Below are positions 1-6,219 of a stretch of 7,123 nt of DNA, one piece after another. The stretch spans positions 1 through 7,123 of the forward strand of contig CAYWRO010000123.1 in assembly GCA_964460345.1 (NCBI GenBank). The letters run 5' to 3'. This DNA is from CAYWRO01 sp964460345. GTDB lineage: Bacteria; Planctomycetota; Phycisphaerae; Phycisphaerales; UBA1924. The translations under genes and the position numbers were made by a program. The notes below the pieces were generated by a model. It did not search any database, had not been told where the DNA came from, and worked only from the letters and a program-made list of their open reading frames with translations. Positions within the stretch are counted from its first letter, which is position 1, and each line of letters begins with the position of its first letter.

Positions 1-328
1 GGTGCTGCTCATCGCCGTGCTGCTGGCCATTCTGGCGCCGATCTTCGCGCGGATGATCCAGATGACCTATTCCCGGCGGCGCGAGTACCTGGCGGATGCG
101 GGCGCCGTGGAACTGACGCGCAATCCCGAGGGGCTCGCCGGGGCGCTGGCGAAGCTGGCCGATGACGCCGAGCCGCTGGTGGAGGCGGCGAACCGGGGGA
201 CGGCGCACCTGTTCATCGTGAATCCGCTCCGGAAGATGCGGCGGGCTCACCAGAGGGTTGACTCGGTCTTTGCCTCTCACCCGCCGGTCCAGCAGCGCAT
301 CGCGCGCCTGCTCGCGCTCACGCGCTAA
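1..328 (+). CDS. htpX: M48 family metalloprotease, HtpX-like, C-terminal part (5' truncated by window edge)
   Basis: This is the last 108 or so codons of a membrane-bound zinc metalloprotease of the HtpX/M48 type, which degrades misfolded or damaged membrane proteins at the cytoplasmic face of the inner membrane. The visible part opens with a hydrophobic stretch (about residues 1-20, counted from base 2), consistent with the second membrane hairpin. It is followed by SRRREYLADAGAVELT (24-39); in this family the Glu of ExxxD (E28 here) is the third zinc ligand, with D32 conserved. NPEGLAGAL (41-49) and the C-terminal SHPPVQQRI (92-100) are also typical. The HEXXH motif lies upstream and cannot be seen, so an intact active site is inferred. 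The reading frame starts at base 2, and the GTG there is internal, not a start. The next gene begins 51 bases downstream in the same direction. HtpX is favoured over other M48 proteases because of the ADAGAxELTRNPEGLAxAL signature, but subfamily assignment is from memory. Confidence 0.85.
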   Translation, partial: VLLIAVLLAILAPIFARMIQMTYSRRREYLADAGAVELTRNPEGLAGALAKLADDAEPLVEAANRGTAHLFIVNPLRKMRRAHQRVDSVFASHPPVQQRIARLLALTR

Positions 329-379
329 CCTTCCGGCTCCGCGAACAGGCTCCATCGCCACGGCTGAAGTTTCTTCCCC

Positions 380-1321
380 ATGCAAACGCCGCCTTCCATC
401 TTCGCTTCGATCAACCGCTGGGTGTTTCCCCTGGCGGGGCTTCTGGCCGTCGGGCCGCTCGCCGCGTGGCCGACGGCGGCCCTTCGCGCGCCCGATGGAG
501 CCCTGGCGACGACGCCGATCCTGTCGGACTCGCCGGTGGTGGGGGTGCTGGCCGGGCTGGCGGCGCTTGTGGTCGCGGGGGCGTGGGGGCTGGTCTCGTC
601 CCTGTTCACCTCGATCCGCTACGGCCTTTTCACAACGGGACTTGTGCTGGCGTGGGTGACCTGGAGCACGGGGACGACGGACCTCATCATGCGAACCGAC
701 CAGGCCGCGGCCCACTACTGGCGGCTGCCGATCGAAGGGCTCATCTTCGGCGTGGTGGGGGTGCTGATTGCCGGGGTGATCGCCGCGGCGGGGCGGCGTC
801 CGACGGAGAATGCCGAGAGCCCTGCGGCGCCGGTGGCGGAGCGAATCCGCGGCGGGGTGCGGGCGACGCTCGGGATGTTCCGGCGCGAGGATGATGAGGG
901 GGCAAGCATCGGGCAGCGCGGGCTGGTCTTGCTGGCGGCGGCCCTGGTGGGGGCGGTGATCGCCTGGCTGCTGGCCGTTGAGGCGCTCAAGGGGCAGGCG
1001 TTCGGCGCGGCGGTGGTGGGGGCCCTGCTGGGGGCGACCGCGGGGGAGGTCATCGCCTCTTCGGGGAAGGGGGACCCGGTCCGGGCCCCGGTGCCGCTCT
1101 TTTTTCTCGCCGCGACGGTGCTGGCCGTGGCGGGCCCGATCGCCGCGATGGCGGCCCATGCCGGACCTTCCGGGGTGGCGGAGGCGGCGACGACGGCGGG
1201 GGCGAACCCGCTGATTCCCATTGCCCGGGTGCTCCCGCTGGACTGGATCGCCGGGGCGTTTGTGGGGGTGCCGATCGGGCTGTCGTGGGCGGATGCGCTG
1301 GTTGATCGCGCCCAGAAGTAG
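380..1321 (+). CDS. hypothetical multi-pass membrane protein, 313 aa
   Basis: I do not recognise a family. The protein is rich in Ala, Gly, Val and Leu, with about eight likely membrane segments near residues 14-36, 52-76, 82-97, 118-138, 180-201, 206-227, 236-259 and 286-305. The loop between segments 4 and 5 (139-179) is hydrophilic and rich in Arg (R139, R140, R155, R157, R161, R168, R169), then acidic (E170, D171, D172, E173). By the positive-inside rule this loop is cytoplasmic, which puts both termini inside if all eight segments are real. No enzymatic motif or signal peptide cleavage site is visible. The ATG at 380 is the first possible start, because an in-frame TGA sits at 365-367; no clear Shine-Dalgarno sequence precedes it. 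It lies 51 bases after the HtpX-like gene and could share its transcript; a membrane quality-control link is only a guess. Coding is supported by the intact frame and hydrophobic periodicity. The gene's reality is fairly sure, its function unknown. Confidence 0.75.
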   Translation: MQTPPSIFASINRWVFPLAGLLAVGPLAAWPTAALRAPDGALATTPILSDSPVVGVLAGLAALVVAGAWGLVSSLFTSIRYGLFTTGLVLAWVTWSTGTTDLIMRTDQAAAHYWRLPIEGLIFGVVGVLIAGVIAAAGRRPTENAESPAAPVAERIRGGVRATLGMFRREDDEGASIGQRGLVLLAAALVGAVIAWLLAVEALKGQAFGAAVVGALLGATAGEVIASSGKGDPVRAPVPLFFLAATVLAVAGPIAAMAAHAGPSGVAEAATTAGANPLIPIARVLPLDWIAGAFVGVPIGLSWADALVDRAQK

Positions 1322-1461
1322 GATGGGCGGTAAATCTGGTGCTTGCAGGATGTTGCGCGGCTGGGGGCGGCCCGGTCCGGGGGTGAGCGCATCTGCATAC
1401 AGTTCCCCATCGCGGCATTTCGGGCCCCGGCTCGGCCTGCCGGCGATCACGCGTCTCTGCG

Positions 1462-1517
1462 AGGACTGTCACCAGCGGCCCTCGGCGACACCCAAGCGGC
1501 GGAGACCCGACGGTCCT
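1462..1517 (+). promoter_or_regulatory. possible structured leader of folE2 (long-range 9-bp stem)
   Basis: AGGACTGTC (1462-1470) can pair with GACGGTCCT (1509-1517) as a 9-bp stem with one G-U pair, enclosing 38 bases. The stem ends just before the purine-rich folE2 ribosome binding site at 1521-1527, so folding could affect access to it. The enclosed sequence contains only a very small GCC/GGC hairpin and no motif I can match to a known riboswitch. In such GC-rich DNA, stems of this length arise by chance, so this is a candidate only. The rest of the 213-base gap (1322-1461) shows short GC palindromes but no convincing promoter hexamers. Confidence 0.25.
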
Positions 1518-1520
1518 GAC

Positions 1521-1537
1521 AGAAAGGCAAGACGTTG
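1521..1537 (+). promoter_or_regulatory. ribosome binding site and TTG start of folE2
   Basis: The purine run AGAAAGG (1521-1527) lies 7 bases before the TTG at 1535. An in-frame TGA at 1517-1519 rules out any longer product. TTG is the first possible initiator, and the next standard in-frame start codons lie inside the conserved region, so the site decides the start. Confidence 0.6.
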
Positions 1538-2386
1538 ACCACCACGACAGGCACGCACATTGACCCTGGCCGATCCTCTGCCGCGCCGGCCGGCCCGGCC
1601 ACGAAGAAGCCGGAGGCGATTCCGGATGTTCAGGCGCTCCGGGACACGCGCCAGATCCCGATCGACAAGGTCGGCGTGAAGGATGTGACGTATCCGATGC
1701 GGCTGAAGACCCCCGAAGGTGGGGAGCAGACCACGGTCGCGAAGATCAACATGTATGTCTCCCTGCCACACTGCCAGAAGGGGACGCACATGTCGCGGTT
1801 CATCGAGGTGCTCAACGATCATGCGGGCGCGATCACGCCGGATGAGATTCCGGACATCACGCGGGTGATCCGCGATCGCCTCGAGGCTGAGAACGCGCAC
1901 TTTGAGGCGGAGTTCACGTACTTCATCAACAAGAAGGCCCCCGTTACGGGGATGCCGGGGTTGATGGACTACCAGGTGCGGTTTGAGTGCTCTGTCGGGG
2001 CGGAGACGGACTTCGTGATGGGGGTGAAGGCTCCGGCGACGAGCCTGTGCCCGTGCTCGAAGGAGATCAGCCAGTACGGGGCGCACAACCAGCGGTGCCT
2101 GATCGAGGCGCGCGTGCGAATGCGCGAGTCAATGTGGATTGAGGACCTTGCGGGGCTGATCGAGGCGTCGGCGAGCACGCAGGTCTTCGCGGTTTTGAAG
2201 CGGCCGGACGAGAAACACGTGACGGAGGCGGCGTACGAGAACCCGAAGTTCGTCGAGGACATCGTGCGGGATCTGGCGCTGCTGCTGGACCATGACGACC
2301 GGATCGGGTGGTACCACATCAACTCGGAGAACTTCGAGTCGATCCACAACCACAACGCGTACGCGCAAATCACGCGCCGTAAGTGA
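1535..2386 (+). CDS. folE2: GTP cyclohydrolase I type IB (FolE2), 283 aa
   Basis: FolE2 converts GTP to 7,8-dihydroneopterin triphosphate with release of formate, the first step of folate synthesis and of the queuosine precursor pathway; it is cytoplasmic. Family hallmarks appear in order: IPDVQALRDTRQIPIDKVGV (29-48), SLPHCQKGTHMSRF (76-89), LCPCSKEISQYGAHNQR (171-187), KRPDEKHVTEAAYENPKFVED (222-242) and ENFESIHNHNAYA (265-277). The cysteine of the PCSK motif (C174) and the following GAHNQR histidine (H184) belong to the catalytic metal site region in characterised members. Unlike classical zinc-dependent FolE, this family can work with other metals, and in some bacteria it is induced by zinc shortage through Zur; I see no Zur-like operator here. 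The TTG start gives about 28 low-complexity, Thr/Ala/Pro-rich residues before the conserved part, more than family members usually have. mrdA starts 62 bases downstream. All conserved blocks are intact, so identity is very sure. Confidence 0.96.
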   Translation: MTTTTGTHIDPGRSSAAPAGPATKKPEAIPDVQALRDTRQIPIDKVGVKDVTYPMRLKTPEGGEQTTVAKINMYVSLPHCQKGTHMSRFIEVLNDHAGAITPDEIPDITRVIRDRLEAENAHFEAEFTYFINKKAPVTGMPGLMDYQVRFECSVGAETDFVMGVKAPATSLCPCSKEISQYGAHNQRCLIEARVRMRESMWIEDLAGLIEASASTQVFAVLKRPDEKHVTEAAYENPKFVEDIVRDLALLLDHDDRIGWYHINSENFESIHNHNAYAQITRRK

Positions 2387-2392
2387 CCTGGC

Positions 2393-2427
2393 GGGCCGCC
2401 GCGGCCGTGCGTCGATGCCGGCGGCCC
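2393..2427. repeat. inverted repeat between folE2 and mrdA (9-bp stem)
   Basis: GGGCCGCCG (2393-2401) is exactly complementary to CGGCGGCCC (2419-2427), giving a 9-bp GC-only stem around a 17-base loop, placed 6 bases after the folE2 stop. No T-run follows (TGAACGCC comes next), so it is not a standard intrinsic terminator. It might stabilise the folE2 mRNA end, slow polymerase, or simply reflect base composition. Confidence 0.4.
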
Positions 2428-2448
2428 TGAACGCCCGATAACCAGACC

Positions 2449-4926
2449 ATGCCGCTCTTCAGCTATTGGGAGGATGACCTTGAACAGCGGCAGCGGAAGG
2501 GCCGCTCCGGCCGCGGCGGCGGGATCGCGCGTGCGATTCCGTTCATGTACCATCGGCGGCTGCTGCTGCTGGCGGGGCTGACGCTGATTGCGATGGCGCC
2601 CGCGGCGGCGCAGATGGTTCGCCTGACGGTGATCGAGGGGGCGGAGCATCGCCGGAAGGCGGAGAGCCGGCTGGATGCGCGGCGGTCGCTGCCGAACATT
2701 CGCGGGAGCATCACCGATCGGCACGGGCGGCTGCTTGCGGTGGACCGGCCCGCGTACGACGTGGCGGTGGACTACAGCGTGATCACGGGGGCGTGGGCCG
2801 ATGACATGGCTTTTGCCCAGGCCAAGAGGCTGCACGCATCGCAGTGGTCGGAGCTGGACGATGTGCAGCGGTCAGCCCTGATCGAGCGGTACCAGCCGGA
2901 GTTTCAGGTGCGGCTGGATGCGCTGTGGGACGACATCGCGCGCTTCGGAGGGATAACGCGGGCGGAGCTCGACGAGCGCCGAGCGGACATTCAGCGGCAG
3001 GTGGACCGCCTGGCGTCGTACGTGAACCGGCAGCGGTGGCTGGAGGCGGCGCGGCGGCTGTCGGATGAGCGGGCGATTTCGATCGATCAGGCGAAGGAGG
3101 AGATCGACGCGGCGGCGATTGCGCGGCCGATTCGCGAGCAGCGCTCCGCGCACGTGCTGCTGCGCGATGTGCCGGACACGGTCGCCTTCGAGTTCCTGCG
3201 GCGGCGGGGCGAGGCGGCGGCGGAGAGCGAGTGGGCCGGGGTGGAGGTGGTGGATGCGGGGCGGCGGGAGTATCCGTCAGAGTCGCTGGCGGTGGAGGTC
3301 GATCTGTCAACGTTTCCGCGCCCGCTGGCCAGCGAGGAGACGCGGACGGTGATCGCCTCGGGGGTTGGAACGCACATCGTGGGGTGGATGCGCAGCGGCG
3401 TGCAGGCGGAGGATGAACAGCGGCGCAAGGTCGAGTTTGCGCAACGGCACGGGATTGACGAGGATGCGTACCACGTGTCTGAGGATCGCGGCGCGTACCG
3501 GCCGGGGGATCGCGTGGGGCACTTCGGAATCGAGGCGGGGGCGGAGTATGACCTGCGCGGCATGCGGGGGCTGGAGGTGCACCACCGCCACACGGGCACG
3601 GTGGAGACGACACCGCCGGACAACGGCCGGACGGTGGCGCTGACGATCGATGCGGCACTGCAGGCGCATGTGCAGGCGCTGTTTGACCCGGCGCTGGAAC
3701 TGACGGTCGTGCAGCCGTGGAACGAGCAGGCGCTCATGACGCAGGACGGCCGTCTGCGGCCGGGCGTGCCGCGGCAGGGACAGGCGCTGCACGGCGCGGT
3801 CGCCGTGGTCGAGGTGGATACGTCCGACGTGCTCGCGCTGGTGACGGTTCCTTCCTTTACGCGCGAGGCGTGGCAGCAGAACGCGGAGGCGATCTATAAG
3901 AATGAGGTCGACCGGCCGTTCTATAACCGGGCGCTGGCGCTGCCGTATGCATCGGGGTCCATCGTCAAGCCGCTGATGCTGTGCGCCGCGGCGGCCGAAG
4001 GGCTGTATCGACAGGGGGAGCAGATCGCGTGCAACGGGCACTTTGTGCCGGACAAGCCGGACATCTTGCGCTGCTGGATCTACAAGGGGTGGGGGCAGAC
4101 GCATTCGATGCAGTTCGGGCACGACCTGGACGGGTCGGATGCGATCATGTGTTCGTGCAACATCTTCTTCTTCGAACTTGGGCGGCGGCTTGGGCCGAGG
4201 CGGCTGACGGAGTGGTACCGGCGCTTCGGCGTGGATCGGCGCGGCGAGGGCGGTGAGTCGATCGGCTTCGGGCTGGGGATCGGGACGGAGTTTCCGGGCG
4301 TCCTGAGCCGATTGGATGCGGGCGGCGGGCGGCGTGGCGGAGGGATGCCGACCCCGGATGAGGCGGTCCAGATGGCGATTGGGCAGGGGCCGATCGCGTG
4401 GACGCCGCTGCACGCGGCGGCGGCGTACGCGGCGCTCGGGCGCGGCGGGGTGTACATGTCGCCGCGGATCCGGATGGATGTTGAGCCGGAGATGCAGGAT
4501 CTGAAGATTCCGTCGTGGGCGATCAGCGAGGCGTTGGAGGGGCTCCGCCGCGGCGTGAGCGAGTACGCCGGCACGACGAATCACATTACGTATGACGACC
4601 GCAATCCAGATACGCCGAACCCGCAGGAACCGATTTTCAATGTGCCCGGAGTGACGGTGTGGGCCAAGAGCGGCACGGCGGATGCGAGCGCGATTCTGGC
4701 GGATCTGGACGGGGACGGGCGGAAGGAGATTGCGCGTGACGGCGACCACGCCTGGTGCGTGTGCCTGGTGGCGCCGAATGACGCCAACGGCAACCCGCAG
4801 CGGCCGCGCTACGCGATTGCGGTGGTGGTGGAGTATGGGGGGAGCGGCGGTCGGGTTGCGGGGCCGGTGACGAACCAGGTGATCCATGCGCTGATGGAGC
4901 ATGGATATCTGGGAGAGGATCAGTGA
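2449..4926 (+). CDS. mrdA: penicillin-binding protein 2 (PBP2), peptidoglycan D,D-transpeptidase, 825 aa
   Basis: PBP2 is the class B transpeptidase of the elongasome; it cross-links new glycan strands made by RodA, with its catalytic domain outside the cytoplasmic membrane. A basic cytoplasmic tail (1-36) precedes one membrane anchor (37-57). Then come the pedestal hallmark RGSITDRHGRLLA (85-97), the block REYP (273-276), and the junction YRPGDRVGHFGIEAGAEYDLR (350-370), matching the family's GxxGxE..y...LRG. Transpeptidase motifs are complete: SIVK (S504 nucleophile, K507), SCN (569-571) and KSGT (740-743). C528 and C542 sit where many PBP2s carry a Cys pair (C.G...CW). The protein is longer than the usual 600-700 residues; the excess lies mainly in charged, helical-looking sequence at about 115-340. 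Odd details are DLDGDGRKE (752-760) shortly after KSGT, and extra cysteines C568, C770 and C772. ATG 2449 is the first possible start (in-frame TGA at 2428-2430) but lacks a clear ribosome binding site. rodA follows, the classical pairing. Confidence 0.96.
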   Translation: MPLFSYWEDDLEQRQRKGRSGRGGGIARAIPFMYHRRLLLLAGLTLIAMAPAAAQMVRLTVIEGAEHRRKAESRLDARRSLPNIRGSITDRHGRLLAVDRPAYDVAVDYSVITGAWADDMAFAQAKRLHASQWSELDDVQRSALIERYQPEFQVRLDALWDDIARFGGITRAELDERRADIQRQVDRLASYVNRQRWLEAARRLSDERAISIDQAKEEIDAAAIARPIREQRSAHVLLRDVPDTVAFEFLRRRGEAAAESEWAGVEVVDAGRREYPSESLAVEVDLSTFPRPLASEETRTVIASGVGTHIVGWMRSGVQAEDEQRRKVEFAQRHGIDEDAYHVSEDRGAYRPGDRVGHFGIEAGAEYDLRGMRGLEVHHRHTGTVETTPPDNGRTVALTIDAALQAHVQALFDPALELTVVQPWNEQALMTQDGRLRPGVPRQGQALHGAVAVVEVDTSDVLALVTVPSFTREAWQQNAEAIYKNEVDRPFYNRALALPYASGSIVKPLMLCAAAAEGLYRQGEQIACNGHFVPDKPDILRCWIYKGWGQTHSMQFGHDLDGSDAIMCSCNIFFFELGRRLGPRRLTEWYRRFGVDRRGEGGESIGFGLGIGTEFPGVLSRLDAGGGRRGGGMPTPDEAVQMAIGQGPIAWTPLHAAAAYAALGRGGVYMSPRIRMDVEPEMQDLKIPSWAISEALEGLRRGVSEYAGTTNHITYDDRNPDTPNPQEPIFNVPGVTVWAKSGTADASAILADLDGDGRKEIARDGDHAWCVCLVAPNDANGNPQRPRYAIAVVVEYGGSGGRVAGPVTNQVIHALMEHGYLGEDQ

Positions 4927-5010
4927 TGGAGCGGCGCGCGAATGTAGTTCGAGGTGAAGCGGAGCCGCGAAGCCGCGAGCCGAAGTCACGCCTGCGCGGT
5001 CGCTCGGGAC

Positions 5011-5028
5011 GGAAGAGACGGCGCCATG
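5011..5028 (+). promoter_or_regulatory. ribosome binding site fixing the rodA start
   Basis: GGAAGAG (5011-5017) lies 8 bases before ATG 5026. This supports 5026 over the in-frame GTG at 4954, which would add 24 mostly charged residues unlike any RodA N-terminus and has no spaced ribosome binding site. Confidence 0.6.
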
Positions 5029-6219
5029 AGTGATTGGCTGCGGCTTCTCTTCGGTTCGCATCTGACGGTGCGCCATTTCGCGTGGCTGACGGTGGCGGCG
5101 TCGCTGGCGTTGTCGGTGATCGGGATTTATTCGATCGACGTGGCGACGAGCGTGGAGCCGGGGCCGGGGTTGTCGAGCCAGGCGATGCGGCAGGCGATTT
5201 ACCTGGTGGTGGGGATTGCCGGGGCGGTGTTCGTGTCGTTGCCGGATTACCGCATCATCCGCGTGTTTGCGTGGCCGGCGATGTGGGTTGTGCTGGGGCT
5301 GTTGATCTTTCTGCTGATTCCCTTCGTGCCGACGTGGCTTGTGCGCCCGTACAACGGGGCGCGGTCGTGGATCAACTTCGGATTCATGGACTTCCAGCCG
5401 GCGGAAGTGGCGAAGATCGCGTACGTGCTGGTGATGGCGGATTATCTCCGTTTTCGCCGGAACCATCGCACGTTTCTGGGGCTGCTGCCGCCGGCGCTGA
5501 TCACGTTCATCCCGGTGGGGCTGATCACATTGCAGCCGGACCTCGGGAGCGCTTCGCTGTTCATACCGGCGCTGGGGGCGATGCTGGTCGCCGCGGGCGC
5601 GAAGCTGAAACACCTGGTGCTGATCGTGCTGATTGCGGCGCTTGCGGGGCCGGCGGCGTATCCGCTTCTGAAGGATCACCAGAAGGAGCGCATCGTCGGG
5701 CTGGCCAACCTCATCCGCGGCAGCAGCGAGGGGCACGACACGATCAACTACCAGTCGCTCACGGCGATGACGCTTGCCGGCGCCGGGCAGGTTGACGGGC
5801 TGAACGATCCGATGTCGCGCGCGGTCGTGCACTACAACCGTCTGCCGGAACGCCACAACGACATGATTGTCGCGGTGGTGCTCAACCGGTTCGGGCTGCT
5901 GGGCGGACTTTCGCTGCTGGCGCTGTACGGGCTGTGGTTTCTGGGGGCGTTCGCCACGGCGGCCATCAGCCGGGAACCCTTCGCGCGCCTGGTGGTGGTG
6001 GGATTAATCGCGATCATTGCGGCGCAGATGTTCATCAACCTGGGGATGGCGCTGGGCTTTTTGCCCATTATCGGGATTACGCTTCCGTACGTGAGCCACG
6101 GCGGGTCGAGCATGCTCACGGTGTGGCTCATCACCGGGCTTATCGTCAACATCGCCATGCGCCCCGACCAGCGCCTGCTGCGACCTGCCTTCGAGTTTCG
6201 CGATGAAGAAGAAAATTGA
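5026..6219 (+). CDS. rodA: RodA, SEDS-family peptidoglycan glycosyltransferase, 397 aa
   Basis: RodA is the integral-membrane SEDS polymerase that builds glycan strands from lipid II, working in complex with PBP2, whose gene lies just upstream. Membrane segments run through the whole protein. Family signatures in order: NGARSWINFGFMDFQPAEVAK (110-130), LQPDLGSA (169-176), LPERHNDMIVAVVLNRFG (273-290) and LGFLPIIGITLPYVSHGGSS (343-362). D279 in the third block corresponds to the essential extracytoplasmic aspartate of SEDS enzymes (RHTDF in E. coli RodA). In that block the usual T before D is N278, and the usual acidic pair before the final Gly is N287-R288, a real departure from the E. coli-like consensus. 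The C-terminus is acidic (DEEEN). Length is close to the family norm once the ATG at 5026 is used. The 99-base gap after mrdA holds a perfect 8-bp tandem repeat, AGCCGCGA (4963-4978), of unknown meaning. mrdA and rodA are probably co-transcribed; FtsW is the alternative family member, but the PBP2 neighbour favours RodA. Confidence 0.95.
   Translation: MSDWLRLLFGSHLTVRHFAWLTVAASLALSVIGIYSIDVATSVEPGPGLSSQAMRQAIYLVVGIAGAVFVSLPDYRIIRVFAWPAMWVVLGLLIFLLIPFVPTWLVRPYNGARSWINFGFMDFQPAEVAKIAYVLVMADYLRFRRNHRTFLGLLPPALITFIPVGLITLQPDLGSASLFIPALGAMLVAAGAKLKHLVLIVLIAALAGPAAYPLLKDHQKERIVGLANLIRGSSEGHDTINYQSLTAMTLAGAGQVDGLNDPMSRAVVHYNRLPERHNDMIVAVVLNRFGLLGGLSLLALYGLWFLGAFATAAISREPFARLVVVGLIAIIAAQMFINLGMALGFLPIIGITLPYVSHGGSSMLTVWLITGLIVNIAMRPDQRLLRPAFEFRDEEEN

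Noticed and set aside
715..1410. An open frame of 231 codons on the - strand over the membrane protein gene
   Set aside because: Composition is Ala/Pro/Ser/Thr-rich without structure, while the + strand frame gives regular membrane segments; the + frame is preferred.
1322..1534. Tetrahydrofolate or preQ1 riboswitch, or Zur operator, before folE2
   Set aside because: No A-rich tail or conserved core of the preQ1 classes, no recognisable tetrahydrofolate aptamer core, and no AT-rich palindrome of the Zur type.
4954..5025. Upstream GTG start for rodA
   Set aside because: It adds 24 charged residues not seen in RodA proteins and has no spaced ribosome binding site, unlike ATG 5026.
3307..5856. 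An open frame of 849 codons on the - strand, antisense to mrdA and most of rodA
   Set aside because: Its product is a low-complexity Arg/His/Pro/Gln-rich sequence with no domain, it spans two well-identified genes and their spacer, and GC-rich codon use commonly leaves such antisense frames free of stops.
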